64,000 nucleotides of DNA from positions 744,001 to 808,000 of the forward strand of contig JADJNU010000001.1 of the NCBI GenBank assembly GCA_016714165.1, in the 5' to 3' direction. Below the pieces are notes generated by a model that had not been told where the DNA came from, made no database searches, and was given only the letters and a program-made list of their open reading frames with translations. Source of the DNA: Bdellovibrionales bacterium (lineage in GTDB: Bacteria > Bdellovibrionota > Bdellovibrionia > Bdellovibrionales > UBA1609). Of the stretch, positions 17,525-26,753 are shown one piece after another (position 1 is the stretch's first letter; every line of letters begins with the position of its first letter). Position numbers and translations under genes: made by a program.

Positions 17525-18174
17525 AAGGTATCCCCCGTCCCATAGAGGCGATCTCCGGCATCTCCTATCCCAGGAACAATGTAACCCATTTCATTCACCT
17601 CAGGCTCAACGCTAAGAGTGTAAATCTCAACATCAGGGTGCCACTCATGCACTTTTTCAAGCCCGGGACGAGAGGCAATGATCGTCACAAATCGAATTTC
17701 AGAAACCTGATATTCCTTAAGGCGGCTAATTGCTGCCACGGCGGTGTCGCCCGTTGCAAGCATGGGATCAAGCAATATTACTTTGGCACCTTCCATCTGT
17801 TTCGGAAGACGAAAATAATACTCCACTGTGCTTTTAATAAATTTATCCCGATAAATACCTATATGTCCAACTGGCGCAAAAGATAAAAGTCTTTGCATTC
17901 CTGCAAGCATTCCGTTTCCGGCCCTCATAATCGAAACCAAGACCACACGATCAGAAATCCGATGACCCTTCGTCAAACGCATAGGCGATTCAACATCGAC
18001 AGGTTCTAATTCAAAATTTCGCGCAACTTCGTAAGCCAGCAACTGACTGACCTCTTCCATTAATTCGCGAAACTGTCGGGGACGAGTTGTCTTATCTCTC
18101 AACTGACAAAGTTTGTGCTGCACAACGGGGTGACGAACAACATGACAAAACTCTTTTACCGAAGCTTCAGACAT
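17521..18174 (-). CDS. upp: Uracil phosphoribosyltransferase (URC6-type context)
   Basis: 217 residues. It has the PRPP-binding motif DPMLATGDTA (136-145), SIMRAGNGML for pyrophosphate contacts, and the uracil-recognition end GIGDAGDRLYGT. It makes UMP from uracil and PRPP in the cytosol. AGGAG lies 7 bases before the ATG. It sits 9 bases after the URC4 homologue and overlaps udk. In yeast the URC6 enzyme of uracil degradation is exactly this activity, and this neighbourhood suggests a catabolic as well as a salvage role here. Confidence 0.95.
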   Translation of the reverse strand: MSEASVKEFCHVVRHPVVQHKLCQLRDKTTRPRQFRELMEEVSQLLAYEVARNFELEPVDVESPMRLTKGHRISDRVVLVSIMRAGNGMLAGMQRLLSFAPVGHIGIYRDKFIKSTVEYYFRLPKQMEGAKVILLDPMLATGDTAVAAISRLKEYQVSEIRFVTIIASRPGLEKVHEWHPDVEIYTLSVEPEVNEMGYIVPGIGDAGDRLYGTGDTF

Positions 18175-18183
18175 TGAATTCTC

Positions 18184-19428
18184 CTAAAAAACAGTTCCAT
18201 CACTGGTCAACATCAAAGGCGGGGCTCCATCCGCTCTCTTTTCCTTTGCCGCCTTGCGTCCCGCCCACCAAGTCCCACCTTCAAGAGCTCTCACCAAAGG
18301 AAACTCCTGTGGTGAGACACCCCGTAAATCACAGAGACCCAAATGAATCTTGTCAATGTAATAGATCGTAAGAGCTCTCCACTCGACAATCAGTGGACTA
18401 TCTGGGCGATGACACAGAGATGCGGCGTCTGAATCCTTTAAAACCAACAATCCTCGATCAATTAACAAGCCCCCATTTCGATATTCTGGGAGTCCGGTCA
18501 GTTCATTCAGCCCAACAATCTCAAATCCCGCTTCTTCGAGAGGAGTGAGAAGTGAGTAAACCATCCACTGTGTGAGCTTATGAAACGGCTGTAAGGATTG
18601 CCAGGAGGCTTTGTCTCCTAGTGCTGGATGATGCCAAACGTCTCCCAAATTAAAGGTGCCAAGCGTAAATCGTTCCGGCCAAATTGGACTCAAAGCCTTC
18701 AATAGAATCTCTAACAAATCGGAGGCAGGCAATTTTCGATTTGGATATCTACGAATCAAAAGATCTAATACGTGCCCCGGTCGTGAATAGAATCCACCAA
18801 ATACTTCCTTATTCTCTTCAACGACATGCCCGAGAGAATGAATCAATTTCAATCGACCATCAACCCCAATCAAAGGATTTCCGACAGAAACTTGAAAACC
18901 AAGTTCCAATCGCTCCTTTGTGAGGTGCAACAGGCCTCCGCCATCAGCCTGCAGTTTTGTTTGAGGCTCGCTCGAAAAGGCTCCTTTAATAAACATATCC
19001 AGAGAGGCGACGGCCAAGCCCTCCGAGCGCGCAACTACCTTTCCGGTTTCAGTTTCAAAAAATTGCCACTGAGACCCCGCTCCGGCATCTAACAAAACTG
19101 AAACCATGACCAGATCTATTTTCGCTCTCACCTTTTCAAGACGATCAAGACCATTCAAATTCTTTTCAAGATAAGCCAAGCGATCGACTCCGCCCACCTG
19201 AAAGTGAGAAAAACGAGAGTGGTAAGGAATTCGACCATTAGGATAGCGCGATTCAATGACCTGATTGACGTAAGACACTATTTCCGGAATCAACTCTTCA
19301 CAGATATCAAAATGACCTTTTCCGGACACACAGAATTTTTGCAACCGAAGTGCCTGGGATCGAATGCGAGATGGCGCAAAAATCTCCTCCAAAGCCTTCT
19401 GATTAAACGGCATATGAGAATCAATCAT
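18184..19428 (-). CDS. URC4: URC4/Urg3 family protein (DUF1688), uracil catabolism
   Basis: 414 residues, full length for the DUF1688 family. Recognisable stretches are SRFSHFQVGGVDRL, VSVLLDAGAGSQWQF, ARSEGLAVASLDMF, NPLIGVDGRLKLIHSLG, FNLGDVWHHPAL, PFHKLTQWMVYSLL and RNGGLLIDRGLLV, which I know from the yeast URC4 and fission yeast urg3 products. In the yeast URC pathway loss of URC4 makes ribosylurea accumulate, so it acts after pyrimidine ring opening, probably as a ribosyl-processing enzyme; the exact reaction is not settled. The start overlaps the end of the URC1 homologue by 8 bases, and upp begins 9 bases after its stop, so it is a core member of the operon. Confidence 0.85.
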   Translation of the reverse strand: MIDSHMPFNQKALEEIFAPSRIRSQALRLQKFCVSGKGHFDICEELIPEIVSYVNQVIESRYPNGRIPYHSRFSHFQVGGVDRLAYLEKNLNGLDRLEKVRAKIDLVMVSVLLDAGAGSQWQFFETETGKVVARSEGLAVASLDMFIKGAFSSEPQTKLQADGGGLLHLTKERLELGFQVSVGNPLIGVDGRLKLIHSLGHVVEENKEVFGGFYSRPGHVLDLLIRRYPNRKLPASDLLEILLKALSPIWPERFTLGTFNLGDVWHHPALGDKASWQSLQPFHKLTQWMVYSLLTPLEEAGFEIVGLNELTGLPEYRNGGLLIDRGLLVLKDSDAASLCHRPDSPLIVEWRALTIYYIDKIHLGLCDLRGVSPQEFPLVRALEGGTWWAGRKAAKEKRADGAPPLMLTSDGTVF

Positions 19429-20677
19429 GAAGATTTCGACCTTTCACCTTTTGAAGTCCGACTTCGCTCAATGATCCCTCCGGAGAAAAATATCCCGCGG
19501 CCTTTTTCGCTTCCATTTCAACCTTGGCGTCTTCAGGTATCCGATCTTCAGGTATCGAAACTCTCGTATTAATCTTGATGCCGCTCTCTACAATAGCATC
19601 ATACTTCATATCGCTCATTGACACAAAATTGTCGATCTTCTGCACTCCCAACCAATGCAAAACATCAGGCATCAGCTCTTGAAGTCTCATGTCCTGCACT
19701 CCCGCCACGCATTCCGTGCGATGAAAATAAGTCGACGCGGAATCTCCACCAGTCTGCCGTTTTCGTGCATTGTAAACCAAAAACTTTGTCACTTCTCCCA
19801 GTGCTCGACCCTCTTTCCGGAAATAAACGATAAGCCCTGAACCGCCTCTTTGCGCCGACTTGATGGACTCTTCAATTCCATGAATCAAATACGGCCTACA
19901 GGTGCATATGTCAGATCCAAAAACATCTGAACCGTTGCACTCATCGTGAACTCTCACCGTCAACTCAAAATTGGGATCCGATACCTTGCTTATATCCCCA
20001 AAAAAGTAAATTGTCGTACTTCCTATAGGAGGTAGGAACACCTTCAAGTCCTCTCGAGTGATCAATTCAGGAAACATGCCTCCGGTGTCTTGAAAGAGTC
20101 CCTTTCGCAGATCTCCCTCAGAGATACCATAGCGCTGTGCCAATCCAGGTAAAAACCACACTGGCTCAATCGCTGCCTTTGTGACGCTTACGTCCAGATT
20201 TTTACCAACCACCTGACCATCAATCTGCAAACGACCTTGAGCAACAGCTTCCTTTAGCTCCGGCATGAAAATATGAGCCTTTGTGATGGCAATGGTAGGA
20301 CGGATATCCTCTCCTTGGTTCAACAAGGATTTATAGACATCAGCAACCTGCGCACCCCAGGGATCCATTGAAACAATCTTGTGAATGTTCCACCAGTTAG
20401 GAAATGGACCGATAGGCGTGCAGGGACTGGTGTTTGTCAAATCTGGCCGAAACTCTCTGGGCAAATGCCCAGCCGCTGTGGCGAGGGCTCGGTAGACTGA
20501 ATAGCTCCCGCTGTGGGTCCCGATGGAATTGCGTTTTGAGGGGTCAGTGAGAGTCGCAATAACCGGTCCTCGCAACAAAGGATCCCTCTCTCCCCAGTGA
20601 ATAGGTCTAACAGCTTTAAATACCTGACTTGGATGAGAGGTCAAAATCACATGAGAACAAATCGGATTTTTTTTCAT
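19421..20677 (-). CDS. URC1: URC1-type GTP cyclohydrolase II homologue
   Basis: 418 residues from the ATG at 20677 with AAGGAAGGG 7 bases upstream. The C-terminal half is a GTP cyclohydrolase II fold. It keeps the zinc ligands C247-x10-C258-x-C260 and an EGR motif (FRKEGRALGE, 286-295), but the usual GTP-site sequence near the end is replaced by VSMSDMKYDAIVESGI. A 200-residue N-terminal extension (GTHSGSYSVYRALA, SPCTPIGPFPNWW) is characteristic of the URC1/urg1 group, not riboflavin RibA. In the yeast pathway this enzyme opens the pyrimidine ring of a uridine nucleotide. Being in one operon with URC4 and upp supports that role. No riboflavin genes are nearby. Confidence 0.85.
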   Translation of the reverse strand: MKKNPICSHVILTSHPSQVFKAVRPIHWGERDPLLRGPVIATLTDPSKRNSIGTHSGSYSVYRALATAAGHLPREFRPDLTNTSPCTPIGPFPNWWNIHKIVSMDPWGAQVADVYKSLLNQGEDIRPTIAITKAHIFMPELKEAVAQGRLQIDGQVVGKNLDVSVTKAAIEPVWFLPGLAQRYGISEGDLRKGLFQDTGGMFPELITREDLKVFLPPIGSTTIYFFGDISKVSDPNFELTVRVHDECNGSDVFGSDICTCRPYLIHGIEESIKSAQRGGSGLIVYFRKEGRALGEVTKFLVYNARKRQTGGDSASTYFHRTECVAGVQDMRLQELMPDVLHWLGVQKIDNFVSMSDMKYDAIVESGIKINTRVSIPEDRIPEDAKVEMEAKKAAGYFSPEGSLSEVGLQKVKGRNLHD

Positions 20678-20757
20678 GGTGCCCTTCCTTGGTCCATGTC
20701 GATCACTTTTAAAGTCTGGCTGTAAGACTCTGGTGGAGGCAAGCAAAATATTGATTC

Positions 20758-21501
20758 CTAAACATTTTCCTTGTAATCAAAACCTCCCATTGTGCCCCCG
20801 GCCGTGACAGAATACTCGGCAATCATGTTCGCGACAAAGGTACTCATGGAAACCCAAGCCAAGCCAATAACCCAATAGGAAGCTCGACGATTCCTATGAC
20901 GAACTGACAAATTAAGTACCTTGGCTTCTGCTCGAAATGGCTTCAGTTCTTTATTCCCATACATTTCTAGAACAACAACGTCTCCAACGACGATCCTCTT
21001 TTGGCAGGTAAAAATCTTGGCGCCGATCCCCTTCGAACTAATATTACGACCTTCTCCTTTTGAAATGTACTCTCCATCCTGACTCAATATCATCATTGGC
21101 CCCACAGCCGGTACACGCTGCTCGCTCCGCCGACTGACGGTCATGGCTCTTTCCAAAGCCTTGGCATCAAGGACCGGAGAGGAGACATTCTTCTCTGGCA
21201 AAATCTGCGTTTTTTCCAAATCGTCTGCTTTATAAGGAGGCAATGAGCCAAATGCAAATGATGGCGATGACGGCAAAGGCAATGGCGTCGGCATTTTTGC
21301 AGGAGCTGGATCTCGAGTTGGAGTTAAGTTGGACAGCATAAGATCCCGCAACGGAACCTGGAGATCCAGAGTCTTCTCATCCAGAACTTCAACAATTTGA
21401 TCCAATAGCCCAATCAGTGGCTTTTTTTGATACACACCCACCCACCCTGTGAAATCATAATACAATCGCCCATCAATCATTTGCAGCAACGAGCGGACCA
21501 A
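20758..21501 (-). CDS. PilZ domain protein
   Basis: Up to 247 residues. The C-terminal 125 residues form a PilZ domain: the c-di-GMP-binding RxxxR (R125-R129 in RRSEQR) and NxSxxG (N153-ISSKG158). A Pro-rich linker (about 60-100) joins it to a short N-terminal module beginning MIDGRLYYDFTGWVGVYQ, a motif I have not assigned. Start is uncertain: a TTG at 21501 just after an in-frame stop, or the ATG at 21480; neither has a good ribosome site. It ends 80 bases before the URC1 start on the same strand and may lead the operon, which would link it to second-messenger control, but cotranscription is unproven. Confidence 0.75.
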   Translation of the reverse strand: MVRSLLQMIDGRLYYDFTGWVGVYQKKPLIGLLDQIVEVLDEKTLDLQVPLRDLMLSNLTPTRDPAPAKMPTPLPLPSSPSFAFGSLPPYKADDLEKTQILPEKNVSSPVLDAKALERAMTVSRRSEQRVPAVGPMMILSQDGEYISKGEGRNISSKGIGAKIFTCQKRIVVGDVVVLEMYGNKELKPFRAEAKVLNLSVRHRNRRASYWVIGLAWVSMSTFVANMIAEYSVTAGGTMGGFDYKENV

Positions 21502-21823
21502 CCGATCTTCGAGATTTCAACTCTGATTCTGAAAAATCCGACCAGTCTCGTTTCACTGTAAATATTTTTTCAGTTTTGATAAAATATTGAGGCTGTCATG
21601 AAGATGGCTATAGTTTGGTTGAGAAAATCATGGCCTTGGAAACCAGATTTGCGCAAAATCCCGCACGGGCGTTCACTCCCCGTGCGGAGCGAAAAGAAGC
21701 GCGCCACACTCTTTCCTTTGGTTTTCAGTCACATATAGCCAAAAACTGCGATCTAGGAGAGTGCAGTTAATTCGCTTAAGAAACTTTCAACTCCTAAACT
21801 TCAACTAGGCCAGAGACCAAGTC
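21502..21823. other. Intergenic region with a strong hairpin
   Basis: About 320 bases without a gene-like frame. It contains the inverted repeat at 21661-21687. Confidence 0.5.
21661..21687. other. Perfect 9-bp GC-rich inverted repeat
   Basis: CCGCACGGG / CCCGTGCGG with a 9-base loop. On the minus strand a short GATTTTG follows, so it may be a weak terminator for the small gene at 21824, lying 140 bases beyond its stop. No T-run on the plus strand. Confidence 0.4.
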
Positions 21824-22093
21824 TCAATCCAAACTGATATTTTCACTCGAATGAATAGTCACGAACTTATTGGTATCTAAACCTTCCATCCGAGTGTAGA
21901 CATTACCATATCCTGGCACAAAAATAAAAAAGAGGTTATAAATGCCGTTACCTATTTTTCCATTGGAACCAATCAAATCTAATTTAAAAGCCTTGTCATA
22001 AACCACGCCAGTTTGAGGAGACATCCATTGTCCTATATAATAGAGTTCCCCAAGAAAAGCGGTCCTCAGAGGACACACCTTAGAAAACATCAC
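21824..22093 (-). CDS. Possible small protein overlapping the metzincin fusion gene
   Basis: 89 residues starting with ATG at 22090-22093 region, overlapping the 3' end of the upstream gene by 14 bases. Composition looks protein-like (ELYYIGQWMSPQTGVVYD, YNLFFIFVPGYGNVYTR) and has a beta-rich pattern. No signal peptide or recognised family. It could be a real coupled gene or a displaced piece of the upstream barrel. Ribosome site is weak. Confidence 0.4.
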   Translation of the reverse strand: MMFSKVCPLRTAFLGELYYIGQWMSPQTGVVYDKAFKLDLIGSNGKIGNGIYNLFFIFVPGYGNVYTRMEGLDTNKFVTIHSSENISLD

Positions 22094-24833
22094 TCCCAGC
22101 CCAAAACAAAGAAGCCTTCGTTTCAGTTCTTTTGCTTGTATAGGAAGAGTCTGACAAACGAGTACAATAGCTCAGAGTCCAATACAGACCCGAGCCAAAA
22201 AGACTGCTTCCAAGCGACACTTCAGTTGAGGAGAATTTGATTTCATCTATCAAATAGGAGTCCATCTTCTTCTCTGTATTGGTCGAATAGTCCGCTCTAA
22301 AAATAAGTGGCTGAAACGGCCAGAAACCGGACTTACTCGAATATTCGAGCGAGATTTGGGAGAATATGCGCTCGCCGTGAACATTGATTTTGGCCTCATC
22401 TCTATTGAGAACCTTTGGCGAACGCTGACCCGAAACCTCCAAGAAGAAATGATCATCACCTCCAAAAGATCCCAAGGTAAAACCGAGAAAAGGGGCCGCC
22501 CACTGGCTCTTGGCCAAAGTATCACCAAATTCTCTGACCAAGTCGGACCCAATTCCCCATCTGAAACTATCGCCCCAGTTTCCTGAAATTCCAGCCGAAA
22601 GAGTTTGACGGCGCTCACGAACAACTTCTTCGACCTGATACAAATTCACTTGTCGATATTTCAGGCCGAATGGAAAACCATAGAGACGCAGACCGGCCTG
22701 GAGGTAATAAGAATCGATCTGCCGATTCGCCTTCGCTTCAGAAAATCCTGCCAAAGAGGACGTTGTGATCTCACTGTGCTCTGGGGCGAGGCCGAGCTCA
22801 TAGAAAAAATCGGAGCCCACTTGACCTAACTGCATGCGGCCAACTTCGGAATTTGTCCTCTCTGTGTAGATACCTTGACTCAGCGTCTCTTCCTTCTGAA
22901 GTTCGTAAGACAAGCCAAACCAAGAGGTCGGCTTGACCATCATCCTCAAGCTGGGATTAATGATTTCGCGAGTGTATATGCGAGATGGTGCGCTGACTTG
23001 AGCCATCGAATCATCCTGAAAAAATGGCGAGAACAAAAAAAGTAGACACAAAAACTCTGCCGCACCCAACAGATCCTTTTTCTTTTTGCGAGTTCTCACA
23101 TAAAAACAAATTAAAACCAAACAACACAAAAGACCTGCAATCAAAGAAATCCAATTGTGGATAACAAAAACAACCAGAGACAGAAAGGCTCGGGTTGCAG
23201 CACCCAACACAGGATGTTTTGTGATCTTGAGGGCGAGAAAGGGCGAGAAATCATAGTAATACCGAATGAGCTTACGACCAAAAGCTGAGGTTCGCAGCAC
23301 TCGGTCCCTAAATTCACGCAAGAGACGGACCTCTGAATGAAGATAAGATCCATGTGCGGCCGTAGCAATAAAACAATGAAAATCCTTATTCTCCGATTTG
23401 CTCACGCAGCCAGGATTGATGCCAGGATCATAGCCAGAAAGAGAGGCTCTAAAATTCGCAATGTAGGGATAAGATTCGTTCATTCTCTGAACCGCGTGAG
23501 AGTAGTGTTCGATCCCAAACGGCACTCCATTGTGAGAAATCCGGGGATTTGAGAATCGACCCAACGTGGTGCAAGTAATTCCAAGGTCATCACACTGATC
23601 TGGATAGGCCATCACATCCAGGTATTTATTAATTAGATCCACATAGCCATAGCCAGTGAGAGAGGTTGTAGCCTGGTGAAGTCCAACCCCCTTCTGATAG
23701 CGATCGTGCTCTGAACCCAAATTGTGACCCCACTCGTGGGCCATCGTCCTCGCATCACACCAGTAGGAAGTGACAGAAAAACCATAAGCATCATTGTAAA
23801 AATCTTTTTGGGACAAGTAAGCCAAGCCACAGTACGAGGCCGTGTTCGTGACCAACTGAACCAGATCCGCGCCATAGGAATCCCTCAGCGTGTGGGCACT
23901 ATCTATTTGCCCGTCGCTTGCATTTGCAAGCTGAGCTAAATCTGTCGATGTATTGCCTGTCTCCGTATAGGTGATGGGCCCAATGTAAACCAGCCGAAAG
24001 CGAAAATCAGCACAGCTATCGGCAAGCATGACATTCGTGGCATCAACCCTGGCCCTTAGCGTTTCTTCCACCGCGGAGTATCCCGCCACATCGTCAGTGT
24101 AGAGAATCATTACGTCCACAAAATGGTCTGCCGTGACAGTGGTGACCAAAGAAGCAGATCCCACTTCACCCTTTTTTATCTTCGGCACAGATGGAACCTG
24201 GGGATTTGGCCCCTCGAATCTCCGTTCACCCTGTTCAATCAAATAGGATTCAGCTCCCTCTCGATGAATAAAATAGCTATTGCCCGCGATTAAAAGGGTT
24301 CCTGAGAGAATTTGGGTGTCTGAGTTATAAACAAAAAATGCCTGGCTCGAAGCATCAGCTTCTACCTGCAAGTGTATAGACAAAAGCGAATTTTGAACTT
24401 GTACCTTCACAACTTTTGTTTCGAGAACTCCCTCTTTCGGCAGATCGATTTTTACAATCTGACCGATCTGAATCGCTGAAACGGCCGCAAAGTTCAATGG
24501 CGCACGCAATGAAAAAATGTCTTTGACAAGACTACGAGAAGGCAGCGAAGTATTTCTCTTTAATGAGTCAAGATGGCGAACGGTGATGAGTGGTTCAAGA
24601 AGCTCCGAGCCCGTGGATTCAGATTGCGTGTTTAAGGTGTTTAAGGTCTCTGCCAAAGTCACTTGGCAAAAAAAATTCAAGGCGCTCAATAAGCTGATCA
24701 ATCTGAGCAAACCGAACAAACCGAACAAACCAAACAAACCAAAGGCACCTAGCCGATAAAAATCTCTAACCAAAACCAAAAACAAAACCAAAAGTTTGAG
24801 TCTTAAGCTTTTGCAAAACCCTAGCCCTGCCAC
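22080..24833 (-). CDS. Metzincin protease with internal CFI-box anchor and barrel-like C-terminus
   Basis: 917 residues. Start is the GTG at 24833, 6 bases after GGAGGGGGG. N-terminal Leu-rich segment with FGL repeats (from 9-base DNA repeats) may serve as signal/anchor. Residues about 230-465 are a reprolysin-like metalloprotease: zinc site HEWGHNLGSEHD (from about 366) and a Met-turn in LDVMAYP. At about 487 comes CFIATAAHGSYL, the CFI-box sorting/anchor domain found normally at the very end of secreted proteins, followed by a transmembrane stretch and KKKK. Then a second hydrophobic segment with a signal-peptide-like SMA-QVS site (about 612), and 300 residues of alternating beta pattern ending in Phe, as in outer-membrane barrels. 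It looks like two proteins fused. Domain identity of the protease is firm, the barrel is inferred. Confidence 0.8.
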   Translation of the reverse strand: MAGLGFCKSLRLKLLVLFLVLVRDFYRLGAFGLFGLFGLFGLLRLISLLSALNFFCQVTLAETLNTLNTQSESTGSELLEPLITVRHLDSLKRNTSLPSRSLVKDIFSLRAPLNFAAVSAIQIGQIVKIDLPKEGVLETKVVKVQVQNSLLSIHLQVEADASSQAFFVYNSDTQILSGTLLIAGNSYFIHREGAESYLIEQGERRFEGPNPQVPSVPKIKKGEVGSASLVTTVTADHFVDVMILYTDDVAGYSAVEETLRARVDATNVMLADSCADFRFRLVYIGPITYTETGNTSTDLAQLANASDGQIDSAHTLRDSYGADLVQLVTNTASYCGLAYLSQKDFYNDAYGFSVTSYWCDARTMAHEWGHNLGSEHDRYQKGVGLHQATTSLTGYGYVDLINKYLDVMAYPDQCDDLGITCTTLGRFSNPRISHNGVPFGIEHYSHAVQRMNESYPYIANFRASLSGYDPGINPGCVSKSENKDFHCFIATAAHGSYLHSEVRLLREFRDRVLRTSAFGRKLIRYYYDFSPFLALKITKHPVLGAATRAFLSLVVFVIHNWISLIAGLLCCLVLICFYVRTRKKKKDLLGAAEFLCLLFLFSPFFQDDSMAQVSAPSRIYTREIINPSLRMMVKPTSWFGLSYELQKEETLSQGIYTERTNSEVGRMQLGQVGSDFFYELGLAPEHSEITTSSLAGFSEAKANRQIDSYYLQAGLRLYGFPFGLKYRQVNLYQVEEVVRERRQTLSAGISGNWGDSFRWGIGSDLVREFGDTLAKSQWAAPFLGFTLGSFGGDDHFFLEVSGQRSPKVLNRDEAKINVHGERIFSQISLEYSSKSGFWPFQPLIFRADYSTNTEKKMDSYLIDEIKFSSTEVSLGSSLFGSGLYWTLSYCTRLSDSSYTSKRTETKASLFWAGSDVF
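24709..24742 (-). repeat. Tandem 9-base repeat (about four units) in the protease signal region
   Basis: Plus-strand units AACCGAACA / AACCAAACA, giving repeated FGL in the protein. Changes in unit number would not shift the frame but would lengthen or shorten the hydrophobic segment. Confidence 0.7.
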
Positions 24834-24896
24834 AGAAAGCCCCCCTCCCAAAATTCTCGTTCCCCCAACGATCCGAGTGGCGAGTTGAGAAATTCT

Positions 24897-26483
24897 CTAA
24901 ACTCGGCCGGAAATATGAAAGGTCACCCCCGGATTTTCTTTTTCAAGCCAACGAAGGTCCCATTCCTTTTCAAGGAGTACCACGGCCTCGTGGTTTTCGT
25001 CCTCAAATATCCTCGCAGCCCCCTTGATTCCCTCTTTCATGGGCTCGCCCTTCCCATTGCGTGGCCAACGCGCGACCGTATAAGACGAGCGCTCTAGTCG
25101 AACGTCCAGTTTGTATTCGTCATTGAGTCGAAACATCAAAACTTCCATCTGAAGTTCACCAACGACCCCGATCACTGGGTCCTGAGGACCCACTACCGGA
25201 TCAACAAACAACTGAATCATACCCTCTTCAGCCAACTGCTGAACTCCCTTCTGAAGCTGCTTTCGCTTGAGAGGATCCTTCACCGACAATCGACCAAAAA
25301 TCTCTGGAGAAAACCGAGGAATACGATCGAATTCGACGTTTTTTCCATCCGAAATTGAATCTCCAATTTGAAAAAAACCAGTGTCAATGATTCCCACAAT
25401 ATCGCCAGCGTAGGCCTCATCTACGGTCTCTCGTTCTCGAGCCATAAATTGGTTCGCATAAGCCAGACGCAGCTCTCGATCTAATCGAATATGCCGAACT
25501 TTCATGCCTCGTTCAAAGCGTCCTGAACATACCCTGATAAAAGCCACACGATCGCGATGCTTCCTGTCCATGTTCGCCTGAATCTTAAAAACAAATCCCG
25601 AAAAGAATGGATCATCGGGTGCGACATTTCCAATCGAGGTGTGCCGAGGACCGGGAGCCGGGGCAAACTCTGCAAAAATCTTCAGAAAAATGTCAACTCC
25701 CCAATTGTATTTTGCGCTTCCAAAAGTCATGGGACTCACTCCGCCGGCCAAAAAATCCTCCGTTGAGAATGGCCCGAGGGCGGTCTCCAAAAGCTCCATG
25801 TCCTCTTGAAATTTATCGAAGGACTCGTCACCCACCCATTGCCGAATTCTTTCGTCCTGGTAGCCAGTCACCTCCTGAATCTCAGGCTTTTCTTCTCCGC
25901 GAGTATAGAGGTAAACCCGGTTTTCAAGTCGATGATACAGCCCACGAAATCGATCTCCCATCCCGATAGGCCAGGTCAGAGGATGACATTTGATCCCGAG
26001 AGTGTTTTCCACATCATCGATAATCTCCAAGGGTTCCTTACCTTCCCGATCCATCTTATTCGCAAAAGTAAAGATCGGGATTCTCCTCAAACGACACACC
26101 TCAAAGAGTTTGCGAGTCTGAGCTTCAACGCCCTTTGCCGCATCAATGAGCATTGCAGCAGAATCCGCAGCAATGAGGGTGCGGTATGTGTCCTCACCGA
26201 AATCCTTGTGACCTGGGGTATCGAGAAGGTTTATTCTCAATCCCATAAAATCTAACTGCATTACGCTCGAGGTGATTGAGACCCCCCGTTGCTGTTCAAG
26301 TGGCATCCAGTCTGAAACGGCGGCCTTTGTCCCCGCCTTGCCCTTCACCTCTCCAGCCTTGCGAATCACACCACCCTCAAAAAGTATTTTCTCAGTAATT
26401 GTGGTTTTTCCAGCATCAGGATGTGAAATAATGGCAAAGGTTCGCCGCTTCTTAATTTCCTCAACAATATTTCCGAAACTCAT
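24897..26483 (-). CDS. prfC: Peptide chain release factor 3
   Basis: 528 residues, full RF3 length. G1 loop HPDAGKT (21-27), G3 DTPGH (88-92) and G4 NKMD (142-145); the switch region GVSITSSVMQ and the RF3-specific blocks VKHRDRVAFIRVCSGRFERGMK-like (variants here) and GELQMEVLMFRL support RF3 rather than EF-G. RF3 is a GTPase that removes RF1/RF2 from the ribosome after termination. The metzincin gene begins 64 bases downstream on the same strand but has its own ribosome site, so a shared transcript is possible but not needed. Confidence 0.97.
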   Translation of the reverse strand: MSFGNIVEEIKKRRTFAIISHPDAGKTTITEKILFEGGVIRKAGEVKGKAGTKAAVSDWMPLEQQRGVSITSSVMQLDFMGLRINLLDTPGHKDFGEDTYRTLIAADSAAMLIDAAKGVEAQTRKLFEVCRLRRIPIFTFANKMDREGKEPLEIIDDVENTLGIKCHPLTWPIGMGDRFRGLYHRLENRVYLYTRGEEKPEIQEVTGYQDERIRQWVGDESFDKFQEDMELLETALGPFSTEDFLAGGVSPMTFGSAKYNWGVDIFLKIFAEFAPAPGPRHTSIGNVAPDDPFFSGFVFKIQANMDRKHRDRVAFIRVCSGRFERGMKVRHIRLDRELRLAYANQFMARERETVDEAYAGDIVGIIDTGFFQIGDSISDGKNVEFDRIPRFSPEIFGRLSVKDPLKRKQLQKGVQQLAEEGMIQLFVDPVVGPQDPVIGVVGELQMEVLMFRLNDEYKLDVRLERSSYTVARWPRNGKGEPMKEGIKGAARIFEDENHEAVVLLEKEWDLRWLEKENPGVTFHISGRV

Positions 26484-26753
26484 GAAATTCCCTAAGATTT
26501 TTATTTTAAAACAAGAGAAGACACTAACTGAAGTCCTCGAACTCTCCTAGCATAGATTCTTATACATCGATAGCTCCGAACCCCCCTTGCCTCTCAAGTT
26601 TCTAAAGCGGACCATCAAATATAATGCATAGCATTGAATATTGCTCTAAAACCTCGTCTTCCCTATCCTAATCAGCTTGAAAATGCGACTATTTTAACGG
26701 CTTGCCCCCCTTTCGGCTGCACAAACTATTGGATCAGTGAGACTCACAAGAAA

